Source: Nocardioides phosphati
Lineage (GTDB): Bacteria; Actinomycetota; Actinomycetes; Propionibacteriales; Nocardioidaceae
Assembly (NCBI RefSeq): GCF_014646375.1
Contig: NZ_BMNI01000001.1
Span: 269,949 to 333,948 of the forward strand
DNA: 64,000 bases
Direction: 5' to 3'
How positions within the stretch are numbered: the stretch's first letter is position 1; the number at the start of each line of letters is the position of its first letter. The position numbers and the translations under genes are program-made. This document shows, in pieces, positions 1 to 10,141 of this stretch. The notes beneath the pieces are model-generated. The model saw nothing but the letters and a program-made list of their open reading frames with translations. It was not told the DNA's origin and searched no databases.

Positions 1-1760
1 CCCTGGGTGACGGTGACGCCGACCTCGGCGTCGAGTCCGGTCACGGTGCCGGCCTTGTGGGCCTTGAGCGGCTGCTCCATCTTCATCGCCTCGAGGACCA
101 CGATGACGTCGCCCTCGGCGACATCCTGGCCCTCCTCGACGGCGATCTTGACGATGGTGCCCTGCATCGGGGAGGCGACGGCGTCACCGGAGACGGCGGC
201 GCCGGCCTTCTTGCGCGCGGCCTTCGGCTTCTTCGCACCGGCGGCACCGCCACCGGTCGAGAGGCCACCGAGACCGGCGGGGATGACGACCTCGACGCGC
301 TTGCCGCCGACCTCGACGACGACCTTCTGCCGCTCGCCCTGCTCCTCGGCCTCGCCCGCCTCGCCGGCGTACGGCGTGATGGTGTTGTTGAACTCGGTCT
401 CGATCCACGTGGTGTAGACGTCGAAGGAGCCCTCGCCGCTCGGGTTGGACGCACCGACCCAGGCCGGGTCGTTGACGATGACCTCGTCGAAGGTGAGCGC
501 GGTCGGCATCCCGTCGACCTCGAACTCCGCGATGGCACGACGCGAGCGCTCGATGGCCTGGGTGCGGTCCTTGCCGGTGACGATCAGCTTGGCGACCAGG
601 GAGTCGAACGCGCCCGGGATCGTCTCGCCGACCTCGTAGCCACCGTCGATGCGGATGCCCGGGCCCTGCGGCGGGTTCCACTTGGTGAGGGTGCCCGGCG
701 CCGGCATGAAGTTGTTGCCGCCGTCCTCGGCGTTGATGCGGAACTCGATGGAGTGGCCGCGGACCTCGGGGTCGTCGTAGCCGAGCTCCTCGCCCGCGGC
801 GATGCGGAACATCTCGCGGACCAGGTCGATGCCGGTGACCTCCTCGGAGACACAGTGCTCGACCTGGAGGCGGGTGTTGACCTCGAGGAAGGAGATCGTG
901 CCGTCGGCGGCGACCAGGAACTCACACGTGCCCGCGCCGACGTAGCCGGCCTCGCGCAGGATCGCCTTGGACGACTCGTAGAGGCGCTGGTTCTGCTCGT
1001 CGGTGAGGAACGGCGCGGGCGCCTCCTCGACCAGCTTCTGGTGGCGACGCTGCAGCGAGCAGTCGCGGGTGGACACGACCACGACGTTGCCGTGCTTGTC
1101 GGCCAGGCACTGGGTCTCGACGTGGCGCGGCTTGTCGAGGAACTTCTCGACCAGGCACTCGCCGCGGCCGAAGGCGGAGATCGCCTCGCGGGTCGCGGAC
1201 TCGAACAGCTCGGGGATCTCCTCCAGGGTGCGGGCGACCTTGAGGCCGCGACCGCCACCACCGAAGACCGCCTTGATGGCGACCGGCAGGCCGTGCTCCT
1301 TGGCGAACGCGACGATCTCGTCAGCGTCCTTGACCGCGTCCTTGAGGCCGGGCGCCAGCGGGGCACCGGCCGCCAGCGCGATCTGCTTGGCCTTGGCCTT
1401 GTCGCCCAGGCCCTCGATCGCGTCCGGCGACGGACCGATCCAGATCAGCCCGGCGTCGATGACGGCCTGGGCGAAGTTGGCGTTCTCGGCGAGGAAGCCA
1501 TAGCCGGGGTGGACCGAGTCGGCGCCCGACTCCTTCGCCACGGCGATGATCTTCTCGATCACAAGGTACGAGTCCGCGGGCGTCGAACCGTTGAGCGAGT
1601 AGGCCTCGTCGGCCAGGCGCACGAACAGCGCATCCCGGTCCGGCTCGGCGTACACGGCCACGGAGCCGATGCCGGCGTCCTTGCAGGCGCGGATGACGCG
1701 GACGGCGATCTCACCACGGTTGGCGATGAGGACCTTCTGCAGAGGCTTGATCTCGGGCAC
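1..1760 (-). CDS. accA3: Acetyl/propionyl-CoA carboxylase alpha subunit (biotin carboxylase + biotin carrier), 3' end cut off
   Basis: Carboxylates its own biotin using ATP and bicarbonate, then passes CO2 to a carboxyltransferase partner to make malonyl- or methylmalonyl-CoA. The product opens with [13 protein letters not shown], typical of biotin carboxylases. The glycine-rich ATP-grasp loop FGGGGRGLK and the [10 protein letters not shown] motif follow. A C-terminal carrier domain has EAMKM with biotinyl Lys560. The GTG start has AGGAG six bases upstream, and a TAGACT -10 candidate lies at 1795-1800. 586 residues are visible and only the last few are missing at the window edge. The beta and epsilon subunits at 5733-7585 and the biotin ligase at 7630 are close by. 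Confidence 0.95.
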   Translation of the reverse strand, partial: MPEIKPLQKVLIANRGEIAVRVIRACKDAGIGSVAVYAEPDRDALFVRLADEAYSLNGSTPADSYLVIEKIIAVAKESGADSVHPGYGFLAENANFAQAVIDAGLIWIGPSPDAIEGLGDKAKAKQIALAAGAPLAPGLKDAVKDADEIVAFAKEHGLPVAIKAVFGGGGRGLKVARTLEEIPELFESATREAISAFGRGECLVEKFLDKPRHVETQCLADKHGNVVVVSTRDCSLQRRHQKLVEEAPAPFLTDEQNQRLYESSKAILREAGYVGAGTCEFLVAADGTISFLEVNTRLQVEHCVSEEVTGIDLVREMFRIAAGEELGYDDPEVRGHSIEFRINAEDGGNNFMPAPGTLTKWNPPQGPGIRIDGGYEVGETIPGAFDSLVAKLIVTGKDRTQAIERSRRAIAEFEVDGMPTALTFDEVIVNDPAWVGASNPSGEGSFDVYTTWIETEFNNTITPYAGEAGEAEEQGERQKVVVEVGGKRVEVVIPAGLGGLSTGGGAAGAKKPKAARKKAGAAVSGDAVASPMQGTIVKIAVEEGQDVAEGDVIVVLEAMKMEQPLKAHKAGTVTGLDAEVGVTVTQ

Positions 1761-1880
1761 GGCACACTCCTGTTTCCATGTCGGGCTCGTCGGGAGTCTA
1801 GGGGTACATCAGGTCCCCGCGCGCCCCTCGTCGGTGTGTGGACTGCCACTCGACGAAGTGGAACTCAGTACCGCGAAGGC

Positions 1881-3461
1881 TCAGCCGGGTGTGATGTCCC
1901 GTCGACGGTAGAGGGCGGCGCCCAGCGCCACCAGTGCCGCGACCAGGACCAGCAGGACGGCCAGCGGCGCGACCTCGAGGTCACCCCCGGGCAGCGGCGG
2001 CACGTGCCGGTACGGCGAGAGCTCCTGCATCCAGTCGGGCAGCCGCATCAGGGGCCCGAACTCGCCGAGGACGACCACGCCGACCAGGGCGGCCCAGGCC
2101 CAGGTGGCGGCGCGCGCCGACGCGGCGTACAGCAGGAGGGCGAGGGCGGCCATCGTCCAGGCCGCGGGGATCCGCACGAGCGAGGCCCCGGCGACGCTGA
2201 CGAGCTGGCCGGGATCGTCGGTGGCGAGAGCGCGGGCGAGCCCGGCCGCGGCGCCGAGCATCACGATGAGGAGTGCGGAGCCGAGGAGGGCGACGCCGAG
2301 GTGGGCGAGGGCCCACGGCACCCGCCCGGTGGGCGTCGCGAGCACCTCCTCGGCACGACCGTGTGCCTCCTCGCCCGCCAGCCTCACGATGAGGCTGATG
2401 GCGAAGGCGGCAGCGATCACGGCCGTGAAGTCGAGCTCGGTGGCCAGGAACGCGTCGATGAGCCGGTCCGTGCCGCCGAGGGCACGGATCATCTCCGCGG
2501 CGGCGGAGGACCCCTTGAGGAACTGCGGCACGCTCGAGGCGATCGAGCCGAGCAGGAAGCCGAGGACGACGAAGCCGACCGCCCAGCCGGCCAGCGCCAT
2601 GCGGTGCAGCCGCCACGCGAGGGACAACGGACCGGTCGGGCCGCCGTGTGCGGGGCCGGGCCGGTCGGCGAGCAGGCCGGCGCCCAGGTCGCGTCGCTGC
2701 TCCACGAGGACGGCGGCGCCGGTCACCACGGCTGCTGCGAGCAGGGCGAAGGCCGCGGGCCACCACCGGTCGCCGGCGTACGCGCGCATCTGCTGGGACC
2801 AGCCGACGGGGGAGGCCCAGGTCAGCCACGATGGCCCGCTCGTGTCACCCGTCGCCCGCAGGACGTACGCCGCGAGGAGCGCGGTCACCGCGATCCCGCG
2901 GCTGGCGCGGGCCGCGGTCGCCAGCTGCGCCGCGAACGCTCCGACGGCGACGAAGACGAGCCCGCACGCCGCCCAGGCGGCCCCGAGGGTGAGCGACCCG
3001 GCGAGGGGCAGGCCCGCGGCTGCGAGCGCGACCGCGCTCAACCCGCTGACCGCGAGCACGCCGATCGCCGCCGTGCCCACGCCGGCGGCGAGCGCCGCGT
3101 GGCGTCCGACCGCGCCGGCGGCGGCGAGCTCGGTCCGGCCGACCTCCTCGTCCGCGCGGGTGTGGCGGATGACCAGGAGCAGCCCGAGCAGCCCGACGAG
3201 CGCTGCGCCCATGGCGTTCATCTTCATCATCCCGATCGCGCCGAGCGAGGTGACGTCGTACACCGGGCCGTAGAGGGCGACGAGGGCCGGTGTCGCGTTG
3301 ACCGCGTGGCCGGCCGCCGCGAGCTGGACCGGGTCCGCGTAGAGCGTCGCGGTGGCGGCCGCGCTGCCGAAGGAGACGACGACGAAGACGGCGACCCACG
3401 CCGGGATCAGGACCCGGTCGCGGCGCAGTGCCATCCGCAGCAGGAGCACCCAGCCGTTCAC
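1881..3461 (-). CDS. ABC-2 type exporter permease
   Basis: Membrane subunit of an ABC exporter, 526 aa. Its many hydrophobic segments look like two six-helix halves (first half roughly residues 20-250, second 285-520). The GTG start overlaps the ATPase stop codon (GTGA), so the two are translationally coupled. Permeases of this type pair with drug- or antibiotic-exporter ATPases in actinobacteria. The substrate cannot be read from sequence. The pair sits between maf and the carboxylase alpha gene, where I would otherwise expect a direct maf-accA3 neighbourhood, so it looks like a lineage-specific insertion. Confidence 0.85.
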   Translation of the reverse strand: MNGWVLLLRMALRRDRVLIPAWVAVFVVVSFGSAAATATLYADPVQLAAAGHAVNATPALVALYGPVYDVTSLGAIGMMKMNAMGAALVGLLGLLLVIRHTRADEEVGRTELAAAGAVGRHAALAAGVGTAAIGVLAVSGLSAVALAAAGLPLAGSLTLGAAWAACGLVFVAVGAFAAQLATAARASRGIAVTALLAAYVLRATGDTSGPSWLTWASPVGWSQQMRAYAGDRWWPAAFALLAAAVVTGAAVLVEQRRDLGAGLLADRPGPAHGGPTGPLSLAWRLHRMALAGWAVGFVVLGFLLGSIASSVPQFLKGSSAAAEMIRALGGTDRLIDAFLATELDFTAVIAAAFAISLIVRLAGEEAHGRAEEVLATPTGRVPWALAHLGVALLGSALLIVMLGAAAGLARALATDDPGQLVSVAGASLVRIPAAWTMAALALLLYAASARAATWAWAALVGVVVLGEFGPLMRLPDWMQELSPYRHVPPLPGGDLEVAPLAVLLVLVAALVALGAALYRRRDITPG

Positions 3462-4342
3462 TTCTGGTCCCCGTAGTGCCGCAGGAAGAGCTGCTCCAGC
3501 GTCGGCGGCTGGCTGACGAGTGAGGCGATGCCCACCGTGCCGAGCCGGGCCAGGAGAGCGCCCAGGGCAGGAGTCGGCACGAGGCAGCGCACGCGGAACC
3601 CTTCGACGTCGAGGTCGCGCAGGTCGAGGCCGGCGAGGTCCGGGACCGGGCCGGTGAGGGTGGCGTCGACGGAGGTCTCGGTCAGGTGCCGCAGCTCGGC
3701 GAGGCTTCCCGTCTCGACCGTGCGGCCCTTGCCGATGATGCTCACCCGGTCGCACAGCGCCTCGACCTCGCTGAGGATGTGGCTGCTCAGCAGCACGGTC
3801 CGCCCGCGGCTGCGCTCCTCCTGGACGCATTCGCGGAAGAGCTCCTCCATGAGCGGGTCCAGCCCGCTCGTGGGCTCGTCGAGGATGAGCAGCTCGGCAT
3901 CGCTGGCCAGCGCGGCGACGAGGGCGACCTTCTGGCGGTTGCCCTTGGAGTAGGCGCGCGCCCGCTTGGTCGGATCGAGCTCGAACTTGTGGATGAGCTT
4001 GTCGCGGCGGCTCGGGTCCACGCCGCCCCGCAGGCGGCCGAGCAGGTCGATGACCTCGCCGCCGGTGAGCTGCGGCCACAGGTTCACGTCGCCGGGGACG
4101 TAGGCCAGCCGGCGGTGCAGCTCCGTCGCGTCACGCCACGGGTCCCCGCCCAGCAGCCGCACCCGGCCGGAGTTGGCGCGGAGCAGCCCGAGCAGGACCC
4201 GGATGGTGGTCGACTTCCCGGAGCCGTTGGGGCCCAGGAAGCCGTGCACCTCACCGGTGCGCACGGTGAGGTCGAGCTCGTCGAGAGCCCGGAACGCCCC
4301 GAACTGCTTGACCAGCCCGTCGATCTCGATCGCGTTCGTCAT
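3458..4342 (-). CDS. ABC exporter ATP-binding protein
   Basis: Cytoplasmic ATPase of 294 aa that powers the adjacent permease. Walker A is GPNGSGKST at residues 37-45, Walker B LLILDE at 151-156, followed by PTSGLDP. The signature reads YSKGNRQKV at 131-139 instead of LSGGQ, a form usual in the antibiotic-exporter subfamily. The C-terminal third resembles the accessory domain of those exporters. A CATAGT box ends six bases before the ATG and no spaced ribosome site is visible, so the message may be leaderless. Substrate unknown. Confidence 0.9.
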   Translation of the reverse strand: MTNAIEIDGLVKQFGAFRALDELDLTVRTGEVHGFLGPNGSGKSTTIRVLLGLLRANSGRVRLLGGDPWRDATELHRRLAYVPGDVNLWPQLTGGEVIDLLGRLRGGVDPSRRDKLIHKFELDPTKRARAYSKGNRQKVALVAALASDAELLILDEPTSGLDPLMEELFRECVQEERSRGRTVLLSSHILSEVEALCDRVSIIGKGRTVETGSLAELRHLTETSVDATLTGPVPDLAGLDLRDLDVEGFRVRCLVPTPALGALLARLGTVGIASLVSQPPTLEQLFLRHYGDQK

Positions 4343-4393
4343 GCCTCCACTATGTGCGCCGTCCGGCCGCGTGGGGCAGGGACTTTGGTCGGG

Positions 4394-4993
4394 TCAGCCC
4401 CGGGCCCAGAAGTCCGTCCACGAGCGGCCGAGGTCGCCGAGCAGCGTGCGCACGAGCGGCAGCGAGACGCCGACCACGTTGTGGTGGCAGCCCTCGATGC
4501 CGGTCACGAAGGCGCCGCCCAGGCCGTCGACGGTGAAGGCGCCCGCGACGTGGAGCGGCTCGCCCGTCGCGACGTACGCCGCGATCTCGGCGTCGCTGAC
4601 GTCGGCGAAGTGGACGGTGGTGGCAGCAGTGGCCGAGACGGTGCGGCCGGTGGCGGTGTCGTGCAGCGCGTGGCCCGTGACCAGCACGCCGCTGCGGCCG
4701 CGCATCGCCTGCCAGCGCCGGGTCGCCTCCTCGGGCGTGCCCGGCTTGCCGAGCGCCTCGCCGTCGAGCTCGAGGACGGAGTCGCAGCCCAGGACGACGG
4801 CGTCGGACGGCAGGTCCTCGCGCTCGACGACCGCCGCGCACTTGAGCTCCGCGAGGCGCAGCGCGAGCTCGACCGGCGGCAGGCCGTCGAGCTGGTCCTC
4901 GTCGACGCCGCTGACGATCACCTGCGGGTCGAGACCGGCCTTGCGGAGGGTGGCGAGGCGGGCGGGGGACTGGGAGGCGAGCACGAAGGTCAC
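4394..4993 (-). CDS. maf: Maf family nucleoside triphosphate pyrophosphatase
   Basis: House-cleaning enzyme of 199 aa that hydrolyses non-canonical or modified nucleoside triphosphates to the monophosphate. It starts with LASQSPAR, the Maf S-x-S-P-x-R signature. It carries GCDSVLELDG around the catalytic aspartate and a C-terminal AFTVDGLGG...NVVGVSLPL block matching the family end. The GTG start is chosen because a TAAGGT box ends exactly seven bases upstream, inside the 17-base gap to the preceding gene. Its place in the acyl-CoA carboxylase neighbourhood matches mycobacteria. Confidence 0.92.
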   Translation of the reverse strand: MTFVLASQSPARLATLRKAGLDPQVIVSGVDEDQLDGLPPVELALRLAELKCAAVVEREDLPSDAVVLGCDSVLELDGEALGKPGTPEEATRRWQAMRGRSGVLVTGHALHDTATGRTVSATAATTVHFADVSDAEIAAYVATGEPLHVAGAFTVDGLGGAFVTGIEGCHHNVVGVSLPLVRTLLGDLGRSWTDFWARG

Positions 4994-5010
4994 GCGCCAG
5001 ACCTTAAGCG

Positions 5011-5601
5011 TCAGCCCTCTGTGTCGAGCGAGCGGAGGTGGCGCAGCAGCGCGCGGCCCCGGGGCGAGAGCCGGTAGCCGGGCCGGAGGCTCTCGGTGAG
5101 CCCGAGCTCCTTGAGCCGGCGGATGTCGGCCTTGAACGGCAGCTTCTCTCGGCCGATGCTCGCCGCGATCTCCTCGGCCAGGGTCGACGGTCGCGCCTCG
5201 ATCAGCTCCAGGTGCTGGCGGGTCCAGGGGCCACGCCTGCTCCGTGTGTCCATCGCGGCCAGCGCCGCCACGAGCTCGTCGCGCTGCTTCGGCGTGAGCC
5301 TCGCCCTCTCGCGCAGGGCCACCCGGGCGTCCTCGCCCGCGTAGGAGAGGCGGATCCGGTAGACGTCGCCCTCCTTGCGGCTGAGCACGTCGCGGATCCG
5401 CTCCAGCGGCTGGCCCGCGCGGCGCGCCTCGTCCTCGGTGATCGCGTCGAGCGCGACGACGTCGACGGCCTCGAAGCGGACGACGCCGCCCGGCGTACGT
5501 TGCGTACCGCCGGGGACGTGCATGCGGCGGGTCCAGCGCCGGAAGGCGAGGTCGAGCTCGCCGGAGACCAGGCCGTCCATCAGCGCCCGCGGGATCATCA
5601 C
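5011..5601 (-). CDS. ASCH-domain protein with C-terminal winged-helix-like region
   Basis: About 196 aa. Residues 1-95 resemble an ASCH (PUA-like) domain: a helix with an ALMDGLVSGE-type motif, a basic strand RRWTRRM, then PGGVVRFEAVDVV and an acidic helix DAITEDEARR, a pattern seen in RNA-binding ASCH proteins. The remainder looks like a small winged helix ending RLKELGLTESL...GYRLSPRGRALL. The start is uncertain between GTG 5601 and ATG 5598, because no convincing ribosome site precedes either. It lies between accE and maf, downstream of a complex inverted repeat. Function unknown; RNA or nucleic-acid binding is inferred from fold resemblance only. Confidence 0.65.
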   Translation of the reverse strand: MMIPRALMDGLVSGELDLAFRRWTRRMHVPGGTQRTPGGVVRFEAVDVVALDAITEDEARRAGQPLERIRDVLSRKEGDVYRIRLSYAGEDARVALRERARLTPKQRDELVAALAAMDTRSRRGPWTRQHLELIEARPSTLAEEIAASIGREKLPFKADIRRLKELGLTESLRPGYRLSPRGRALLRHLRSLDTEG

Positions 5602-5615
5602 GCGCACCAGTCTCG

Positions 5616-5725
5616 CCCAGACGGCAGGTGTTGCGCGGAAATGCGCCGAGACGGCAGATGTGGGGCACAGGTGTGCACCCAGATCTGCCGTCTCGTCACG
5701 CAACGTGTGCCGTCTCGGCACAAAG
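5616..5725. repeat. Four-copy GAGACGGCA repeat, two direct and two inverted, with a 13-bp stem
   Basis: The core AGACGGCA occurs at 5619-5626 and 5649-5656 on the plus strand (30 bases apart). Its complement TGCCGTCT occurs at 5686-5693 and 5708-5715 (22 bases apart). The middle two copies form a perfect 13-base inverted repeat (5647-5659 with 5683-5695) around a 23-base loop. The segment fills the gap between the 3' end of accE and the ASCH gene, so it could end or process the carboxylase message, bind a regulator, or be a small dispersed element. It has no T-run typical of an intrinsic terminator. Confidence 0.8.
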
Positions 5726-5732
5726 GGGTGGA

Positions 5733-5981
5733 TCAGCGGGGGAGGGCCGAGGCCTTCCAGCCGCCGAAACCGTGCGGGAGCGTACGACGCGCGCGTCGCG
5801 CGGGCGAGGCCCACTCGGAGGGACGCTTCTTCACCGGAGCGTCGCCACCGGAGCCCATGGCCGCGAAGACCGCGGTGATGACCGCGATCTCCTCGGGCGT
5901 GGCGTGGGGGGAGATGACGCGGAGGAGCGGCTTCTGCTCCTCCGCGACCTCCACGGTCTCGGTCTCGGTCGACTCGGCCAT
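5733..5981 (-). CDS. accE: Acyl-CoA carboxylase epsilon subunit
   Basis: Small actinobacterial subunit (82 aa) that bridges or stabilises the alpha and beta subunits. An acidic N-terminus is followed by LLRVISPHATPEEIAVITAVF, which matches the conserved helix core of AccE5-type proteins. The end is basic, with a tryptophan in KRPSEWASP. The ATG overlaps the stop of the beta subunit by one base (TGATG), so the two are coupled. Epsilon subunits are typically found directly downstream of accD5/pccB. Confidence 0.9.
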   Translation of the reverse strand: MAESTETETVEVAEEQKPLLRVISPHATPEEIAVITAVFAAMGSGGDAPVKKRPSEWASPARRARRTLPHGFGGWKASALPR

Positions 5982-7585
5982 CAGAGCGGGATGTTCCCGT
6001 GCTTCTTCGGCAGCTGCTCGACGCGCTTGCCCTTGAGCAGACGCAGCGCCTTGACGATCTCGGCGCGGGTCTCGTGGGGGCGGATGACGCCGTCGATGTA
6101 GCCACGCTCGGCCGCGATGTACGGGTTGGCCAGCGTGGTCTCGTACTCGTCGATGAGCTCGGCGCGCTTGGTCTCCACGTCGCCACCGGCGGCAGCCAGG
6201 TCGGAGAGCGTGCGGCGGTGGATGATGTTCGCCGCGCCCTGGGCACCCATGACCGCGATCTGGCCGGTGGGCCACGACAGGTTGATGTCGCCGCCGAGGT
6301 GCTTCGAGCCCATGACGTCGTACGCGCCGCCGTACGCCTTGCGGGTGATGATCGTGACGAGCGGGACCGTCGCCTCGCAGTAGGCGTAGAGGAGCTTCGC
6401 GCCACGGCGGATGATGCCGGTGTGCTCCTGGTCGGTGCCGGGGAGGAAGCCCGGGACGTCGACGAGGGTGATGACCGGGACGTTGAAGGCGTCGCAGGTG
6501 CGGACGAAGCGCGCGGCCTTCTCGGAGGCGTCGATGTCCAGGCAGCCGGCGAACTGCATCGGCTGGTTGGCGACGATGCCGACCGGCGACCCCTCGACGC
6601 GGCCGAAGCCGACGATCAGGTTGGGAGCGAAGAGCTCCTGGACCTCGAGGAAGTCCTGGTCGTCGAGGATCGTCTCGATGACCTCGTGCATGTCGTACGG
6701 CTGGTTCGCGCCGTCGGGGATGATCGTGTCGAGCTTGAGGTCGAGCTCGTTGGGCTCGAGGTCGGCCGGCGCGTCGTAGACCGGGAGCTCGTCGAGGTTG
6801 TTCTGCGGGAGGTGGTCCAGCAGCGACTTGACGTACTCGATCGCGTCCTCCTCGTCGGCGGCCATGTGGTGGGCCGAGCCGGACTTGGAGTTGTGCGCGC
6901 GGGCACCGCCGAGGTCCTCCATCGAGATGTCCTCGCCGGTGACCGTCTTGATGACGTCGGGACCGGTGATGAACATCGCGGAGGTCTGGTCGACCATCAC
7001 GACGAAGTCGGTGAGGGCCGGCGAGTAGACGTGGCCGCCGGCGCAGTTGCCCATGATCAGCGAGATCTGCGGGATGACGCCCGAGGCGCGGGTGTTGCGC
7101 TTGAAGATCTCGCCGTAGAGGCCGAGGGAGACGACACCCTCCTGGATGCGGGCACCCGCACCCTCGTTGATGCCGACGATCGGGGAGCCGGTCTTGATCG
7201 CGAGGTCCATGACCTTGACGATCTTCTCGCCGTAGACCTCGCCCAGCGAGCCACCGAAGACGGTGAAGTCCTGCGAGAAGGCGCAGACCTGGCGCCCGTT
7301 GACGGTGCCGTAGCCGGTGACGACGCCGTCGCCGTAGGGCCGGGTCTTCTCGAGGCCGAACGCCGTCGAGCGGTGACGGGCGAACTCGTCGAGCTCGACG
7401 AAGGAGCCCTCGTCGAAGAGGAGCTCGAGACGCTCGCGGGCGGTCTTGCGGCCCTTGGCGTGCTGCTTCTCCTGCGCCTTGGCGGCGGGAGCGTGCACGG
7501 CCTCGTCGGTACGACGCTCGAGGTCGGCGAGCTTGCCGGCGGTGGTGTGAAGGTCGATCTCGGGAGTCGACTCGAGTGCGCTCAT
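5981..7585 (-). CDS. accD5: Acyl-CoA carboxylase beta subunit (carboxyltransferase)
   Basis: 534 aa. Transfers CO2 from biotin to propionyl-CoA (and perhaps acetyl-CoA). It has the two crotonase-like carboxyltransferase halves: an N-terminal one with [26 protein letters not shown] and the [16 protein letters not shown] oxyanion region, and a C-terminal one with [32 protein letters not shown] and the closing [10 protein letters not shown]. Longer frames extend upstream, but ATG 7585 has AGGAGG ten bases ahead. Length and motifs fit PccB/AccD5. It is transcribed divergently from birA across a 44-base gap. Confidence 0.95.
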   Translation of the reverse strand: MSALESTPEIDLHTTAGKLADLERRTDEAVHAPAAKAQEKQHAKGRKTARERLELLFDEGSFVELDEFARHRSTAFGLEKTRPYGDGVVTGYGTVNGRQVCAFSQDFTVFGGSLGEVYGEKIVKVMDLAIKTGSPIVGINEGAGARIQEGVVSLGLYGEIFKRNTRASGVIPQISLIMGNCAGGHVYSPALTDFVVMVDQTSAMFITGPDVIKTVTGEDISMEDLGGARAHNSKSGSAHHMAADEEDAIEYVKSLLDHLPQNNLDELPVYDAPADLEPNELDLKLDTIIPDGANQPYDMHEVIETILDDQDFLEVQELFAPNLIVGFGRVEGSPVGIVANQPMQFAGCLDIDASEKAARFVRTCDAFNVPVITLVDVPGFLPGTDQEHTGIIRRGAKLLYAYCEATVPLVTIITRKAYGGAYDVMGSKHLGGDINLSWPTGQIAVMGAQGAANIIHRRTLSDLAAAGGDVETKRAELIDEYETTLANPYIAAERGYIDGVIRPHETRAEIVKALRLLKGKRVEQLPKKHGNIPL

Positions 7586-7629
7586 GGGGGTCTGGCCTCC
7601 TGTTGGTGTGCTGCGCCAATGTAGTGCCC

Positions 7630-8415
7630 ATGAACTCCACCGACGAGTCCCGCCCGCCACTTGACCCCCGTCGACTTCCTCACACTGTCGAGGTCGTCGA
7701 GGAGGCGGGATCGACCAACGCGCTCGTCGCGGCCCGCGCCCGTGAGGGGGCGGAGGCCGGCCTCGTGATCGTCGCCGAGCACCAGACGTCCGGTCGCGGC
7801 CGCCTCGATCGCTCGTGGGAGGTGCCGCCACGGGCCGCCCTCACCTTCTCGATGCTGGTCCGCCCGTCGGTCGAGCCCGCCTCGTGGCCGTGGCTGCCGC
7901 TGCTGACCGGCTACGCCGTGCACGCCGCCCTCGACGACCGCGCCGACGGGATCGGCCTGAAGTGGCCCAACGACATCGTGGTCGACGACCCGCGCGGGCC
8001 CCGCAAGCTCGCCGGCATCCTCGTGGAGCGCGTCGACACCCCGACCGGTCCGGCTGCCGTCCTGGGCATCGGCATCAACGTCCACCAGAGCTCCTCCGAG
8101 CTCCCGATCGAGGCGGCCACCTCGCTCGAGCAGCTGGTCGAGGGAGTGCCCGACCGCACCGAGGTGCTCGCCACCGTCCTCGCCTCGCTCGAGACGTTGC
8201 TCCCGCTGATCGACGACACCGACGCGCTGCGCCGCGCGTACGCCGGGGAGTGCGTGACGCTGGGCAGGGAGGTACGCGTCGACGTGCCGGCCGGCGACCC
8301 GCTGACCGGCACCGCGGTCGACATCGACGCCGGCGGGCGGCTCGTCGTCGACACCGGTTCGGGCGAGGTGCCCGTCGGCGCCGGCGACGTCATCCACGTC
8401 CGGGCCCAGGCGTGA
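7630..8415 (+). CDS. birA: Biotin-[acetyl-CoA-carboxylase] ligase
   Basis: Activates biotin with ATP and attaches it to the carrier lysine of the carboxylase. At 261 aa it is a single-domain class I ligase without the N-terminal repressor domain. Motifs are STNALVA near the N-terminus, the biotin loop [10 protein letters not shown], the catalytic [19 protein letters not shown], and a small C-terminal SH3-like domain. ATG 7630 is chosen over an upstream frame extension because a CAATGT box ends seven bases before it. It is divergent from the beta subunit, and the alpha subunit it modifies is at the window's left end. Confidence 0.92.
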   Translation: MNSTDESRPPLDPRRLPHTVEVVEEAGSTNALVAARAREGAEAGLVIVAEHQTSGRGRLDRSWEVPPRAALTFSMLVRPSVEPASWPWLPLLTGYAVHAALDDRADGIGLKWPNDIVVDDPRGPRKLAGILVERVDTPTGPAAVLGIGINVHQSSSELPIEAATSLEQLVEGVPDRTEVLATVLASLETLLPLIDDTDALRRAYAGECVTLGREVRVDVPAGDPLTGTAVDIDAGGRLVVDTGSGEVPVGAGDVIHVRAQA

Positions 8416-8939
8416 GCACCTTCCCGGCTCGCCTGCTGAACGACGGCGAGCGGGTCGTCGTCACCACCCGCACGCACGTGAAGGCGCTGTTCTGGCCGGC
8501 GGTCCTCGTCGGCCTGGCGCTGGTCCTGGTCGTCTGGTCGCTCGTGTTCGACGGCGAGGGGGACACCGGGGCCGGCGGCTCGGTCCTGGGGTGGGTCGCG
8601 CGGGCTCTCGCCGTGCTCGCCGTCATCGCGGCGCTCCCGCCGTTCCTGAGGTGGTGGACGACGACGTACACGTTCACGAACCGGCGCTTCATCAAGCGCT
8701 CGGGCCTGATCGCGAAGGAGGGCCGCACGATCCCGCTCAACCGGATCAGCGGCGTGGACTTCGAGATCGGCGTCCTCGACCGGCTCTTCCGCTGCGGCAC
8801 GCTGATCGTCAGCGACGCCAGCACCGGCGGTCGCGTGGAGCTGAGCGACATCCCGAGGGTCGAGGAGGTCCAGCTCCAGGTCGCCGCCGAGCTGCACCGG
8901 CTGAGCCAGCACGGTGAGGGCGCCGATGACGGCACCTGA
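8412..8939 (+). CDS. PH (bPH2/DUF304) domain membrane protein
   Basis: 175 aa; the GTG start overlaps the birA stop (GTGA). Two hydrophobic segments (about residues 25-45 and 60-78) are followed by a domain beginning TYTFTNRRFIKRSGLIAKEG. NRISGVDFE and a final strand-helix unit come next, the usual layout of bacterial PH-like (YdbS/DUF304) proteins. These are membrane proteins of unclear function. The position next to birA and purK is conserved in actinobacteria (Rv3278c-like), which supports it as a real gene. Confidence 0.85.
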   Translation: MSTFPARLLNDGERVVVTTRTHVKALFWPAVLVGLALVLVVWSLVFDGEGDTGAGGSVLGWVARALAVLAVIAALPPFLRWWTTTYTFTNRRFIKRSGLIAKEGRTIPLNRISGVDFEIGVLDRLFRCGTLIVSDASTGGRVELSDIPRVEEVQLQVAAELHRLSQHGEGADDGT

Positions 8940-8983
8940 GCAGCGGTCGGTGGGGGTGGCCACACCCCGATAAGGTTGCCCGC

Positions 8984-10141
8984 GTGTCCGACGCGCCTCC
9001 CACCCTCGCGATCATCGGCGGCGGCCAGCTCGCCCGGATGATGGCGGCCCCCGCTCTCAACATGGGCCTCCCGCTCCGCCTCCTTGCCGAGGCGGAGGGC
9101 GTCAGTGCCGCGCAGGTGATCCCCGACCACACCGTCGGGGACTACCGCGACCTCGACACGCTGCTCGCGGTGACCGAGGGCTGCTCCGTCGTCACCTTCG
9201 ACCACGAGCACGTCCCGACCGAGCACCTCCACGCGCTCGAGGCCGCGGGCCACTCGCCGCGGCCCGGCCCCGACGCACTCCTCTACGCCCAGGACAAGGG
9301 CGAGATGCGGGCGAAGCTCACCGAGCTCGGCGTCCCGTGCCCGCGCCACGCGATCGTGGAGTCGGTCGCCGACGTCGAGGCGTTCGGCTTCCCCTGCGTC
9401 CTCAAGACCACCCGGGGCGGCTACGACGGCAAGGGCGTCTGGGTGGTCCGCTCTGCCGACGACTGCACCGAGCCGTTCGCCACGGCGGAGAAGGCCGGCG
9501 TGCGGATCCTCGCCGAGGAGCTCGTCGACTTCCGCCGCGAGCTCTCCGCCCTCATCGCGCGGTCGCCGAGCGGCCAGGCCGCGGCGTACCCGGTGGTGCA
9601 GACGACGCAGCGCGACGGCATCTGCCACGAGGTGATCGCGCCCGCGCCCGACCTCAGCGCGGAGCTCGCGACCCAGGCCCAGCAGGCCGCACTGCGCGTC
9701 GCGAAGGAGCTCGAGGTCACCGGCGTGATGGCGATGGAGCTCTTCGAGACCACCGACGGCCGGATCCTCGTCAACGAGCTCGCGATGCGCCCGCACAACA
9801 CCGGCCACTGGAGCCAGGACGGCGCCGTGACCAGCCAGTTCGAGCAGCACCTGCGCGCGGTCATGGACCTGCCCCTCGGCTCGCCCGAGCCGCGCCAGCC
9901 GTGGACCGTGATGGTCAACATCCTCGGCGGCGACCCCGAGGCCGGCCACCTGTACGACGGCTACCCGCACGCCTTCGCGCGCGACCCGAAGCTCCGCGTC
10001 CACCTCTACGGCAAGGAGATCCGTCCGGGCCGCAAGGTGGGCCACGTCAACACCTACGGCGATGACCTCGAGGACTGCCTGGAGCGGGCGCGGCACGCCG
10101 CCGCCTGGTTCGACGGCAGCCTCGGCAACGAGAGCGAGTGA
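8984..10141 (+). CDS. purK: 5-(carboxyamino)imidazole ribonucleotide synthase
   Basis: ATP-grasp enzyme (385 aa) of purine synthesis that carboxylates aminoimidazole ribonucleotide to N5-CAIR. The N-terminus [11 protein letters not shown] is diagnostic for PurK. It also has [13 protein letters not shown] in the ATP-grasp loop and [13 protein letters not shown] near the active site. The GTG start is preceded by TAAGGT ending seven bases upstream, suggesting a leaderless message. PurE follows with an overlap, so the two consecutive steps are co-expressed. Confidence 0.95.
   Translation: MSDAPPTLAIIGGGQLARMMAAPALNMGLPLRLLAEAEGVSAAQVIPDHTVGDYRDLDTLLAVTEGCSVVTFDHEHVPTEHLHALEAAGHSPRPGPDALLYAQDKGEMRAKLTELGVPCPRHAIVESVADVEAFGFPCVLKTTRGGYDGKGVWVVRSADDCTEPFATAEKAGVRILAEELVDFRRELSALIARSPSGQAAAYPVVQTTQRDGICHEVIAPAPDLSAELATQAQQAALRVAKELEVTGVMAMELFETTDGRILVNELAMRPHNTGHWSQDGAVTSQFEQHLRAVMDLPLGSPEPRQPWTVMVNILGGDPEAGHLYDGYPHAFARDPKLRVHLYGKEIRPGRKVGHVNTYGDDLEDCLERARHAAAWFDGSLGNESE

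Noticed and set aside
57-3476. A 1139-codon open frame on the plus strand opposite the carboxylase alpha gene and the ABC permease
   Set aside because: Composition (Arg/Gly/Asp/Leu/Val runs) and exact opposition to well-conserved genes show it is an antisense shadow caused by high GC at third codon positions.
3920-3960. Defective ABC signature (SKGNRQ) suggesting an inactive ATPase
   Set aside because: This form of the signature is usual in the antibiotic-exporter subfamily, and both Walker motifs are intact.
5616-5725. CRISPR-like array
   Set aside because: Repeats are under 15 bases, occur in both orientations and have irregular spacing; no cas genes are present.
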